A stretch of 59,067 nucleotides of DNA from an uncultured Dorea sp. (GCA_910578495.1 CAJTRE010000016.1:1-59067); one strand, 5' to 3'; counted from the stretch's first letter, positions 35,978-43,675 are shown. The notes: generated from the letters alone by a model not told the origin. Program-made: numbers and translations.

Positions 35978-37153
35978 TTACATAATTTTCTTTAACTTCT
36001 CTATAAGTTCATCTACATGCTCTTTTTCTATCACAAGTGGTGGAACAAGACGAATCACATCACTTCTGGCGCTGATAATAAGAAGTCCCTCATCCAACGC
36101 CTTTTTCACTGTATCCCCTGCCGGTTTATCCAGCCTGATACCCTGAATCAGACCAGTTCCTCTACATTCCAGCACACCTTGGCACGTTTCTTTTAATTCT
36201 TCCAGCTTTTGTTTTAAATATGCTCCTGTTTCCCGCACATGATTGACTAAGTCTCTCTTCTCATAGATTTCCAATGTTTTCGCAACTGCCGCACAGACAA
36301 AGGGATTTCCGCCATAAGTCGTTCCATGGTCTCCCGGCTCCAAGGAATACTCTGCCACTTTCTCTGTCATACCGAATGCTCCCACCGGAACACCGCTCCC
36401 AATAGCTTTTGCCATAGTAATCATATCCGGCTTTGTTCCATAAGACTGCCATGCGAACATACTGCCTGTTCGTGCCATACCACACTGAATTTCATCACAA
36501 ATCATTAAAATACCTTCTTCATCACAAAGTTTCCGAATCCCTGTCATAAACTCCTGTGTAGCAAGATTCACACCGCCTTCTCCTTGTAATGGTTCCAAAA
36601 TAATGGCACATGTCTTCTCATTTACCAGTGATTTAACACTTTCAAGATTATTAAACTCAGCAAATTTCACTCCCGGGACCAGTGGTTCAAATGGCGCCCG
36701 GTAAGCCTCATGCTCTGTCACCGACAGAGCTCCCATACTTCTTCCATGAAAGGAAGCTGTCATAGCAATAAATTCGTATCGCCCGGTACCTTTCTTCCAC
36801 GCATATTTCCTGGCAGCTTTTAAAACTCCTTCGTTGGCTTCTGTTCCACTGTTGGTAAAAAATACTCTGTCCATACCACAGGCATCTTTAAGAGCCTCCG
36901 CCGCTTTTCCGCAAGTGGTGTTATAGTATAGATTGGATGTATGCATTAGTTTATCTATCTGCATTTTCAAAACATCGGTTAACTCTTTGTCTCTATAACC
37001 CAGACCGGACACCGCAATACCTGCCGCAAAATCTAAATATTTTTTTCCATCCGTATCATATAAATACACTCCTTCACCTCTCTCCAGAACAACCGGAAAA
37101 CGGTTATAAGTATGTACTAAATTATGATTTGTCATTTCCATATAGTTATTCAT
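35978..37153 (-). CDS. argD: Acetylornithine aminotransferase
   Basis: A class III PLP aminotransferase that converts N-acetylglutamate semialdehyde to N-acetylornithine. Key motifs: LDFAAGIAVSGLGY, FFTNSGTEANEGVLKAARKYA, AMTASFHGRSMGAL, EPLQGEGGVN, ICDEIQCGMARTG and the PLP lysine in MITMAKAIGSG. The start is ATG 37153 (MNNYMEMTNHN), four bases after the argB stop; the frame extends upstream to 37192 but there it lies inside argB. It is the last enzyme gene of the argC-GNAT-argJ-argB-argD run. Confidence 0.95.
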   Translation of the reverse strand: MNNYMEMTNHNLVHTYNRFPVVLERGEGVYLYDTDGKKYLDFAAGIAVSGLGYRDKELTDVLKMQIDKLMHTSNLYYNTTCGKAAEALKDACGMDRVFFTNSGTEANEGVLKAARKYAWKKGTGRYEFIAMTASFHGRSMGALSVTEHEAYRAPFEPLVPGVKFAEFNNLESVKSLVNEKTCAIILEPLQGEGGVNLATQEFMTGIRKLCDEEGILMICDEIQCGMARTGSMFAWQSYGTKPDMITMAKAIGSGVPVGAFGMTEKVAEYSLEPGDHGTTYGGNPFVCAAVAKTLEIYEKRDLVNHVRETGAYLKQKLEELKETCQGVLECRGTGLIQGIRLDKPAGDTVKKALDEGLLIISARSDVIRLVPPLVIEKEHVDELIEKLKKIM

Positions 37154-37157
37154 ATGC

Positions 37158-38063
37158 CTAATCTCCATAGTAATATTTTTGCGCGCCGTCATTCAAAATA
37201 GCAGTTCCAATACCTTTGTGGGTAAATATTTCAAGCAGAAGACAGTGTGGAATCCGCCCATCCAGAATATGTACCCGCGATACGCCATGTTCAATGGCAG
37301 CAATGCAGTTATGCAGTTTTGGAAGCATACCGCCTCCGATATAGCCGTCGTCCATAAGCTCTCTTGCCTCAGAAACCTTCAATTCGGAAATCAAAGTCTC
37401 CGGATTCTCAGGATCTTTATAAACTCCTTCTATATCTGTCAAAAATGCCAGTTTCTCCGCACGCATTGATCTTGCAATGGCGCACGCAGCGTCATCCGCA
37501 TTGATATTATACGTATTGTAATGATCATCCATACCGATAGGCGCTACAATCGGAAGGAAATCTTTCTCCAGAAGGTCATATAAAATCTCTGCATTTACTT
37601 TCTCCACTTCACCCACAAATCCAATATCCTCACCGTCGGCAAGTTTTTTCTTTACATTCAGAAGATTTCCGTCCTTTCCGCTGATTCCAATTGCGCGGAC
37701 ACCGATACTCTCCACAAGCTGTACCAGATTCTTATTCACTTTTCCAAGAACCATTTCTGCCAGCTCCATTGTCTCTGCATCTGTCACACGAAGTCCATTC
37801 ACAAATTTCGGTTTCATACCGGCTTTGCTCACCCATTTACTGATTTCCTTACCGCCGCCATGAACGATAATGGGTTTAAAGCCTACCAGCTTTAACAAAG
37901 TCACATCCTGAATGACCTGCTCTTTCAATGTTTCATCCACCATAGCGCTGCCGCCATATTTTACAACAATCACTCTGCGGTTAAAACGCTGGATATAGGG
38001 AAGCGCCTCAATGAGAACTTCCGCCTTATCCAGATATTTCTGCATATTTTTATCCATCTTCAT
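37158..38063 (-). CDS. argB: Acetylglutamate kinase
   Basis: ArgB (301 residues) phosphorylates N-acetylglutamate, the second step of arginine synthesis. The amino-acid kinase motifs VVKYGGSAM, PIIVHGGGKEIS and NINADDAACAIA are visible, as is the DGYIGGGMLPKL glycine-rich segment. The N-terminal helix before the kinase fold (MQKYLDKAEVLIEALPYIQRF) is the form found in arginine-inhibited, hexameric enzymes, so feedback control by arginine is likely. Two ATGs (38063 and 38057) are possible starts. It lies between argJ and argD with short gaps. Confidence 0.95.
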   Translation of the reverse strand: MKMDKNMQKYLDKAEVLIEALPYIQRFNRRVIVVKYGGSAMVDETLKEQVIQDVTLLKLVGFKPIIVHGGGKEISKWVSKAGMKPKFVNGLRVTDAETMELAEMVLGKVNKNLVQLVESIGVRAIGISGKDGNLLNVKKKLADGEDIGFVGEVEKVNAEILYDLLEKDFLPIVAPIGMDDHYNTYNINADDAACAIARSMRAEKLAFLTDIEGVYKDPENPETLISELKVSEARELMDDGYIGGGMLPKLHNCIAAIEHGVSRVHILDGRIPHCLLLEIFTHKGIGTAILNDGAQKYYYGD

Positions 38064-38089
38064 ATCCTTCTTTCCTTGAATTATAACAA

Positions 38090-39313
38090 TCAGCTTCGAT
38101 AATCCGCATTGATTTCGATATATGCGTGAGTCAAGTCACATCCCCATGCCGCCGCCTCCTTATCCCCCAGCTTCACGTCTGCAATTGCCGTTACTTCCGG
38201 CTCAGACAAAATCTTAGTTGCCTCAGCTTCACTATAATCTACGGCAGTTCCATTTTCAATAATCTGAATCTTACCGGCTTTGCTCTCAAAGAATAAATCC
38301 ACTTTCTCCGGGTCAAACTGTGCCCCGGAATATCCCATAGCGCAGAGAATCCGTCCCCAATTGGCGTCATGTCCTGCAATTGCCGTCTTGGTAAGATTGG
38401 AGCATACAATTGCTTTTGCAAGCACTTTTGCCTGCTCTACACTTTCACATCCCACTGCTTTCACTTCAAATAATGCCGTCGCACCTTCGCCGTCTCCGGC
38501 AATCTTCTTCGCCAGATACTCATTAATAACGTGGAGCGCTTCTGCAAATTTCTTATAATCCTCACTTCCATATTGGATTTCTTCATTTTCAGCCAGACCA
38601 TTGGCAAGAAGAATTACTGTATCATTGGTAGATGTATCCCCGTCTACAGAAATCATATTATAAGTATCATCTACATCTTCGCTTAACGCTTTCTGTAAAA
38701 CTTCATTAGAAATCACTGCGTCTGTAGTGATAAATGCAAGCATAGTACACATATTCGGATGAATCATGCCGGAACCTTTTGCCATTCCGCCAATAGTAAC
38801 CGTCTTACCGCCTGCTTCTATTTCCACCGCCAGCTCTTTCTCACAAGTATCTGTAGTCATAATTGCTTTTGCCGCCAACGTTCCGTTTTCTAAAGAAATG
38901 TTTTTCTTTTCCGCAAGTGCCTTAACACCAGCCATTACCTTTTCCATTGGCAGTTGTTTTCCAATGACACCTGTGGAACCAATCAGCACACCTTCCTCAG
39001 AAATATGTAAACACTCCGCAGCAGCTTTGGCAGTCTCTTTACAATACCCAAAGCCTTCTTCTCCGGTACAGGCATTGGCAATCCCGGAATTTACAATTAC
39101 TGCCTGAACCTTAGCGCCGCTTTTCACCACCTGCTGGTCCCATTTTACCGGGGCCGCCTTCACTACATTTTTCGTAAATGTTCCTGCTGCCACACAGGGC
39201 GCCTGGCTGTAAATCAACGCCATATCTGTTCTGTCTTGATATTTAATTCCCGCCGCTGTTGCTGCCGCCTCATATCCTTTTGCCGCTGTTACTCCGCCTT
39301 TTACCTGTTTCAT
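38090..39313 (-). CDS. argJ: Bifunctional ornithine acetyltransferase/N-acetylglutamate synthase
   Basis: ArgJ (407 residues) moves the acetyl group from acetylornithine to glutamate and, in the bifunctional form, also uses acetyl-CoA. The self-cleavage site is in GMIHPNMCTMLAFITTDA, where the threonine before MLAF becomes the new N-terminal nucleophile. Other motifs: IVNSGIANACTG, GSTGVIGKQLPM, DGDTSTNDTV and GHDANWGRILCAMGYSG. With ArgJ present the pathway is the cyclic, acetyl-recycling form. The GNAT gene lies 21 bases upstream. Confidence 0.96.
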   Translation of the reverse strand: MKQVKGGVTAAKGYEAAATAAGIKYQDRTDMALIYSQAPCVAAGTFTKNVVKAAPVKWDQQVVKSGAKVQAVIVNSGIANACTGEEGFGYCKETAKAAAECLHISEEGVLIGSTGVIGKQLPMEKVMAGVKALAEKKNISLENGTLAAKAIMTTDTCEKELAVEIEAGGKTVTIGGMAKGSGMIHPNMCTMLAFITTDAVISNEVLQKALSEDVDDTYNMISVDGDTSTNDTVILLANGLAENEEIQYGSEDYKKFAEALHVINEYLAKKIAGDGEGATALFEVKAVGCESVEQAKVLAKAIVCSNLTKTAIAGHDANWGRILCAMGYSGAQFDPEKVDLFFESKAGKIQIIENGTAVDYSEAEATKILSEPEVTAIADVKLGDKEAAAWGCDLTHAYIEINADYRS

Positions 39314-39334
39314 ACTTTTCTCTTCCTTTCTCTT

Positions 39335-39778
39335 CTATTGAATAAATGCTGTAATGTTTTTCTCATTTAAAGTAAAATCATAATAGTTTAAATCTTCCCG
39401 TCTAATCCAGCCGATTTCCTTCCAGAATGCGTTTCCTATATCATTTTTTGTAAATGCAATCAGAGAAACCTTATTAATCTGTTCTTTCTTTAACGCTTCC
39501 ATGGCAAAACCAACCATTGCTTTTCCAATGCCTTGCATCCGGTAATCTTTGTGTACACACACATGATACAGACACCCCCGCCTGCCATCATGTCCACATA
39601 AAATTGCTCCTACAACTTTTCCGTCTTCCACAGCAACTACACTGGTGGCCGGATTTCGCCTCAAGAATCGCTCCACGCCTTCACGAGAGTCATCCACACT
39701 TCGGATTCCAAATCCTTTAATGCTGTTCCATAGTTCTCGCACCTTGGGGTAATCGTCAACTGTCATCACTCGAATCAT
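39335..39778 (-). CDS. GNAT N-acetyltransferase in the arginine operon
   Basis: A 147-residue GCN5-type acetyltransferase. The acetyl-CoA loop is VHKDYRMQGIGKAMV, preceded by the VVAVEDGKVVGAILCGHDG strand and followed by VSLIAFTKNDIGNAFWKEIGW. The substrate is not evident. Its place between argC and argJ raises the possibility of a stand-alone N-acetylglutamate synthase that primes the acetyl cycle, as small GNAT synthases do elsewhere; this is inference. It is separated from argC by the 175-nt repeat. Confidence 0.85.
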   Translation of the reverse strand: MIRVMTVDDYPKVRELWNSIKGFGIRSVDDSREGVERFLRRNPATSVVAVEDGKVVGAILCGHDGRRGCLYHVCVHKDYRMQGIGKAMVGFAMEALKKEQINKVSLIAFTKNDIGNAFWKEIGWIRREDLNYYDFTLNEKNITAFIQ

Positions 39779-39816
39779 ATGCTTCCTCCTCTTTATCCGA
39801 ATAAATGAATTTGTTC

Positions 39817-39991
39817 GTAACTATTCAGCCATGCGCTGATATAGCAGACAGGATGTGCAAGCCTGCTTGCAACAGACTGTATGATATAATCAGCATATGG
39901 CGCTTAGCCATAAACGAGAGTTTTAGCTGCGTGAGCAGCGTAACAGACTGTATAACAGTCAAAACTCGAGTTGTTATGGCTGAATAGTTAC
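39817..39991 (+). repeat. Long GTAAC-family structured repeat, copy A (175 nt)
   Basis: Perfect 16-bp terminal inverted repeat GTAACTATTCAGCCAT/ATGGCTGAATAGTTAC. Read on the plus strand, three inner arms form. Arm 1: GCTGAT/ATCAGC with ACAG/CTGT and GCAAG-CCTG-CTTGC inside. Arm 2: TATGGC-GCTTA-GCCATA. Arm 3: GAGTTTT/AAAACTC enclosing GCTGC-GTGA-GCAGC (a GNRA tetraloop) and GACTGT-ATA-ACAGTC. It fills almost the whole gap between argC and the GNAT gene. The operon transcript would carry the complementary strand. It has no coding capacity. It may be a MITE-like DNA element or an RNA gene. Confidence 0.85.
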
Positions 39992-39999
39992 ATTTGTTC

Positions 40000-41040
40000 C
40001 TACGGAAACATCGGCACCAGTTTCAGTCCTTCATCTTCTGGAAGTCCAAACATCAGATTCATGTTCTGTACCGCCTGACCTGCCGCTCCTTTCACCAGAT
40101 TATCTATAGCGCCCATCATAATAATACGGTTTGTTCTCGCATCAATCTTAAAATTAATATCCACATAATTACTGCCTTCCACCCATTTCGTTTCCGGGCA
40201 GACATCTTCCTTTAACATACGGATAAAAGTCTCGTTTCCATAGTATTTCTGATAAATAGCTTTCACGTCTGCGTATGCCACATCTTTTTTCAGGCTTGCA
40301 TATTCCGTTGCCAAAATCCCTCGGTTCATCGGGATCAGATGCGGAGTGAAATTAATAAGCACCTTCTCGCCCGATGCATACCCCAACTGCTCCTCAATCT
40401 CCGGCGTGTGCCTGTGAGATGCCACACCGTAAGCCTTTATATTTTCATTTACTTCACAATACAGATTCGGAATCTTCGCCCCCCTTCCTGCGCCAGAAGT
40501 GCCGGACTTGGCATCTACAATCAACGTATTCATATCAATAATGCCTTCTTTTGCCAGCGGATATGCAGTCAGAATAGAACAGGTAGTATAACATCCCGGA
40601 TTGGCAACCAGTCTTGCTCCCTTTATCTGTTCTCGGTTCACTTCACAAAGCCCATAAACCGCTTCCTCTATAAACTGTGGACTCTTGTGCTTAATTTCGT
40701 ACCACTTCTCATAAACCGCCACATCTTTGATACGATAATCCGCACTCAAATCAATCACCTTTGTTTTAGACAAAATCTCCTCATTCAAAACAGAAGCACA
40801 AAAGCCCTGAGGTGTAGCAGTAAATATAACATCCACCTGCTCTGCCAGCTCTGCTATATTATCATCCAGACATCTATCCTCTACGATTTGAAACATATTT
40901 TGATAGACATCCGCATATTGCTTATCTATATAACTTCTGGAACCGTACCATACAACCTCTGCCTCCTTATGCCCCTGCAAAAGTCTTACTAATTCACCTC
41001 CGGCGTAGCCAGTCGCACCGATAATACCTACTTTAATCAT
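40000..41040 (-). CDS. argC: N-acetyl-gamma-glutamyl-phosphate reductase
   Basis: ArgC (346 residues) reduces N-acetylglutamyl phosphate to the semialdehyde using NADPH. The Rossmann motif is VGIIGATGYAGGELVRLL, the catalytic cysteine is in LVANPGCYTTCSILTAYPL, and SHRHTPEIEEQLGY supplies the conserved histidine region. It is the long (type 1) form. It is the first gene of the arginine operon and is transcribed from the dyad-symmetric promoter at 41156-41184. GAGGAGGAAG precedes its ATG. Downstream lies repeat copy A, then the GNAT gene. Confidence 0.96.
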   Translation of the reverse strand: MIKVGIIGATGYAGGELVRLLQGHKEAEVVWYGSRSYIDKQYADVYQNMFQIVEDRCLDDNIAELAEQVDVIFTATPQGFCASVLNEEILSKTKVIDLSADYRIKDVAVYEKWYEIKHKSPQFIEEAVYGLCEVNREQIKGARLVANPGCYTTCSILTAYPLAKEGIIDMNTLIVDAKSGTSGAGRGAKIPNLYCEVNENIKAYGVASHRHTPEIEEQLGYASGEKVLINFTPHLIPMNRGILATEYASLKKDVAYADVKAIYQKYYGNETFIRMLKEDVCPETKWVEGSNYVDINFKIDARTNRIIMMGAIDNLVKGAAGQAVQNMNLMFGLPEDEGLKLVPMFP

Positions 41041-41148
41041 AGACTTCCTCCTCGAGACGTAGTACAGTTAAGTTAAAATGTACTACATCCTTAATTCCAT
41101 TTTTACCTATACCTATTTGTCATATTGGGTGTACCCAAATTAAAACGC

Positions 41149-41178
41149 TTGCATAATTATACATCTGTTCCGTATATT
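41149..41178 (+). promoter_or_regulatory. Possible opposite-strand promoter inside the argC dyad
   Basis: Because of the dyad, the plus strand also has TTGCAT (41149-41154), 18 bases, then TATATT (41173-41178). Transcription would start near 41185 and run into repeat copy B at 41213. The T-run at 41188-41193 might stop it early. It is weaker than the argC promoter on the other strand. Confidence 0.35.
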
Positions 41179-41184
41179 ATGCAA
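41156..41184 (-). promoter_or_regulatory. argC operon promoter
   Basis: On the minus strand, TTGCAT (41184-41179), 17 bases, then TATAAT (41161-41156), giving a leader of about 110 bases. The -10 lies within the perfect ARG box and the -35 within the half-site, an arrangement suited to repression by ArgR with arginine. Confidence 0.75.
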
Positions 41185-41212
41185 GCGTTTTTTGTAAATA
41201 ATATTTACTATT

Positions 41213-41387
41213 GTAACTATTCAGCCATGCGCTGATATAGCAGACAGGATGTGCAAGTCTGCTTGCAACAGACTGTATGATATAATCAGCATATGGCGTT
41301 TAGCTATAAACGAGAGTTTTAGCTGCGTAAGCAGCGTAAAAGACTGTATAACAGTCGAAACTCGAGTTGTTATGGCTGAATAGTTAC
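41213..41387 (+). repeat. Long GTAAC-family structured repeat, copy B (175 nt)
   Basis: The same length as copy A, with 169 of 175 positions identical and the same 16-bp ends. The six differences fall in the arm-1 tetraloop (CCTG to TCTG), the arm-2 loop, the arm-2 stem (G-C to G.U), the GNRA loop (GTGA to GTAA), a junction (C to A) and the arm-3 stem (U-A to U.G). None breaks a pair when read on the plus strand. It lies between the divergent argC and argG promoters, outside both predicted transcripts. Confidence 0.85.
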
Positions 41388-41400
41388 TTACTATTACTCT

Positions 41401-41420
41401 GTCACAGTTCAGCCATGGCC
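41401..41420 (+). repeat. Half-copy of the GTAAC-family repeat
   Basis: GTCACAGTTCAGCCATGGCC matches the left half of the short hairpin form (GTAACAGTTCAGCCATGGC) with one change, then loses similarity. It lies 13 bases after copy B. It looks like a decayed or truncated copy. Confidence 0.6.
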
Positions 41421-41510
41421 AGTAAAATGAGCAAATCATGCAACAATGGTTAGTTTTTATACATTTACATTGTATATTTTGCATATTTTTAATTATATCT
41501 CAAATTTCAC

Positions 41511-41545
41511 TTGCATATTTATAAATATTGGTGTATAGTAATCCT
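41511..41545 (+). promoter_or_regulatory. argG promoter with two ARG-box-like sites
   Basis: TTGCAT (41511-41516), 17 bases, then TATAGT (41534-41539). TGCATATTTATAAA (41512-41525) matches TGNATWWWWATNCA at 13 of 14 positions and covers the -35. TGTATAGTAATCCT (41532-41545) matches at 12 of 14 and covers the -10. The two start 20 bases apart, the same spacing as at argC. The AT-rich stretch 41421-41510 upstream holds further TGCAT/TGTAT half-sites. Confidence 0.65.
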
Positions 41546-41608
41546 TGCGGCAAGCAATTGCAAATTTATGCGAAAAATGTATTTTTATATACGAGGAGGA
41601 TTTACATA

Positions 41609-42829
41609 ATGAAAGAAAAAGTTGTATTAGCTTATTCCGGCGGGCTTGACACCACAGCCATTATTCCATGGTTAAAGGAAAATTTTGATTATGACGTCAT
41701 CTGTTGCTGCGTTGACTGCGGACAGGGAGAAGAACTGGACGGACTTGAGGAACGCGCCAAATTATCCGGCGCCTCCAAATTATACATTGAAGATATCGTA
41801 GATGATTTCTGCGACAACTATATCGTACCTTGCGTACAGGCACATGCCATTTATGAAAACAAATATTTGCTTGGAACTTCTATGGCGCGTCCCGCAATCG
41901 CAAAACGTCTCGTAGAGATTGCAAGAAAAGAAGGAGCGTCCGCTATCTGCCATGGCGCAACAGGTAAGGGAAACGATCAAATTCGTTTTGAACTCGGAAT
42001 CAAAGCCCTTGCTCCAGACCTCAAAATCATCGCTCCATGGCGTATGACCGACGTATGGATCATGCAGTCCCGCGAGGATGAGATTGAATACTGCAAAGCA
42101 CATGGCATTGACCTTCCATTTGACGCAAGCCACAGCTACAGCCGCGACCGTAACTTATGGCATATCAGCCACGAAGGGTTAGAGCTTGAAGATCCGGCAT
42201 GCGAACCAAACTATGATGATTTATTAGTCCTCGGTGTTTCTCCGGAGAAAGCTCCAAATGAAGCAGAGTATGTAACTATGACATTTGAAAAAGGTGTTCC
42301 GACGAGTATTAACGGCGAGGAGATGAAAGTTTCTGATATTATACGCAAGTTAAATGAACTCGGTGGTAAACATGGCATTGGTATTATCGACATCGTAGAG
42401 AACCGCGTCGTCGGCATGAAATCCCGCGGCGTATATGAAACTCCCGGCGGAACAATTCTCTATGAAGCTCACCAGCAGTTAGAGGAGCTGGTATTAGATC
42501 GTGCCACCTATGAAGTAAAAGAAGAGATGGCAAACAAGCTTTCTCAGATTGTATACGAAGGAAAATGGTTCACACCACTTCGCGAAGCAGTGCAGGCATT
42601 TATCGAAAGCACACAAGAATATGTGACCGGTGAAGTAAAATTCAAACTTTACAAAGGCAATATCATCAAAGCCGGAACAACTTCTCCGTACTCTCTGTAC
42701 AGTGAATCATTGGCAAGTTTTACAACCGGAGAACTTTATGACCACCACGATGCAGATGGATTCATCAATCTGTTCGGATTGCCGCTTAAAGTCCGCGCTA
42801 TGAAAATGGCAGAGGTACAAAACAAATAG
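41609..42829 (+). CDS. argG: Argininosuccinate synthase
   Basis: ArgG (406 residues) joins citrulline and aspartate using ATP. The ATP-pyrophosphatase P-loop is VVLAYSGGLDTTAIIPWL. The substrate segments YLLGTSMARPAIAKRLVEIA, HGATGKGNDQIRFELG, APWRM and DASHSYSRDRNLWHISHEG are all intact. The start is ATG 41609, preceded by GAGGAGGA; the open frame begins at 41528, but the extra residues cover the promoter and leader. It is transcribed away from argC. argH and argF are not in the window. A strong terminator follows. Confidence 0.97.
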   Translation: MKEKVVLAYSGGLDTTAIIPWLKENFDYDVICCCVDCGQGEELDGLEERAKLSGASKLYIEDIVDDFCDNYIVPCVQAHAIYENKYLLGTSMARPAIAKRLVEIARKEGASAICHGATGKGNDQIRFELGIKALAPDLKIIAPWRMTDVWIMQSREDEIEYCKAHGIDLPFDASHSYSRDRNLWHISHEGLELEDPACEPNYDDLLVLGVSPEKAPNEAEYVTMTFEKGVPTSINGEEMKVSDIIRKLNELGGKHGIGIIDIVENRVVGMKSRGVYETPGGTILYEAHQQLEELVLDRATYEVKEEMANKLSQIVYEGKWFTPLREAVQAFIESTQEYVTGEVKFKLYKGNIIKAGTTSPYSLYSESLASFTTGELYDHHDADGFINLFGLPLKVRAMKMAEVQNK

Positions 42830-42845
42830 AAATGACAGGTAAACC

Positions 42846-42875
42846 AAAACGGCATAGTCAACCTATGCCGTTTTT
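42846..42875. terminator. Bidirectional terminator after argG
   Basis: Perfect 12-bp stem AAAACGGCATAG (42846-42857), loop TCAAC, CTATGCCGTTTT (42863-42874), with a T-run on both strands. It ends argG on the plus strand and the LspA-like gene on the minus strand. Confidence 0.92.
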
Positions 42876-42880
42876 CACGA

Positions 42881-43348
42881 CTATCTCTTCTTCCGTTTTC
42901 TAATAATGCCCACTTCCACCAGCACCATACCAACAGCTACGTAAACATCTGCCAGATTTGCTGTAATTCTGGAAAGAAAAGAATATCTGCTTTTAAATCC
43001 AATATAATCAACTACTTTTCCCCGAATCAGCCGATCGTAAATATTGCTGACAGCCCCGGCAGTCACAAGCGTCATTCCCAATTTCCGAAAGATTTTTCCT
43101 TTCTTAAATACAAGCCAGATATCATAAAGCACAACGATTACCCCTGCGGCAGCCGAACATGTACGCACAATCTCGGGACGCTCCTCCAATACATTCAACA
43201 GAAAGCCTTTATTATGTACTTTACGAAGCACTATTCCCGGAATCCTCGTATCCCGCTCTTCATCGTTTTTAAACGTATCTTCGATATACTGCTTAATTCC
43301 CATGTCTATACAGAGCAAGACCAACAACAGCGCGCCCATCCACACCAT
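42881..43348 (-). CDS. lspA: Signal peptidase II-like membrane protease
   Basis: A 155-residue protein of the LspA family, which removes signal peptides from prolipoproteins in the membrane. Three or four membrane spans are visible. The two catalytic aspartates are in RGKVVDYIGF (D114) and TANLADVYVAVG (D134), and SNIYDRL corresponds to the conserved GNLIDR segment. The N-terminal DMGIKQYI resembles the DQxTK motif but is degenerate. It may be a divergent paralogue rather than the main LspA. It lies two bases after the coiled-coil gene, so the pair is co-transcribed. Confidence 0.8.
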   Translation of the reverse strand: MVWMGALLLVLLCIDMGIKQYIEDTFKNDEERDTRIPGIVLRKVHNKGFLLNVLEERPEIVRTCSAAAGVIVVLYDIWLVFKKGKIFRKLGMTLVTAGAVSNIYDRLIRGKVVDYIGFKSRYSFLSRITANLADVYVAVGMVLVEVGIIRKRKKR

Positions 43349-43350
43349 CC

Positions 43351-43641
43351 TTATATCTCTCCTCTGATTCGTTCAATCTCTTCCTTTATTTTCGCAGCCT
43401 TTTCCTCACGCTTTTCAATGGATTCGCATACTGCCACATAATCCATATCGGAAATCTCGCTGTTGCAGAACTTCTCATATACCATGCGTCCTATATCCAG
43501 AAGATCACGATCATTTGCGCGCTGCAGAGAACGTATATCACTTTTTAATTTCTGGATCTCAATTGTGTCTTCCGTCTTTTTCCCTATTTCATTTGCTACA
43601 TCTGTAATCTTTCTTCCTAACTCTTCAAAAAAATCTGCCAT
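43351..43641 (-). CDS. Small coiled-coil protein, unrecognised
   Basis: A 96-residue acidic protein. FFEELGRKITDVANEIGKK starts an amphipathic helix, and the C-terminus KREEKAAKIKEEIERIRGEI is a likely coiled coil. The middle (QRANDRDLLDIGRMVYEKF) resembles the start of zinc-ribbon proteins of Clostridia that have lost the ribbon; here there are only two cysteines and no CxxC pairs. Function unknown. It sits between the LspA-like gene (2 bases) and the S8 protease (34 bases), all on one strand. Confidence 0.65.
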   Translation of the reverse strand: MADFFEELGRKITDVANEIGKKTEDTIEIQKLKSDIRSLQRANDRDLLDIGRMVYEKFCNSEISDMDYVAVCESIEKREEKAAKIKEEIERIRGEI

Positions 43642-43675
43642 ATCTTACATCTCCTTTTCTCTCTTCGTATCGCAG

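Larger units (their letters stand above)
41142..41191. promoter_or_regulatory. 16-bp dyad operator with ARG box over the argC promoter
   Basis: AAAACGCTTGCATAAT (41142-41157) and ATTATGCAAGCGTTTT (41176-41191) are a perfect inverted repeat. TGCATAATTATACA (41150-41163) matches the general ARG-box pattern TGNATWWWWATNCA at every position. A half-site TGCAT (minus strand, 41183-41179) lies 20 bases away. ArgR/AhrC binding here would cover the argC promoter. The right arm ends in six Ts, so on the plus strand it could also act as a terminator. Confidence 0.7.

Noticed and set aside
41041..41141. T-box or other riboswitch in the argC leader
   Set aside because: No T-box sequence, specifier hairpin or antiterminator was visible; ARG boxes explain the control better.
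41221..41484. 87-residue minus-strand frame across repeat copy B
   Set aside because: No ribosome-binding site, and it runs through the non-coding repeat and promoter region.
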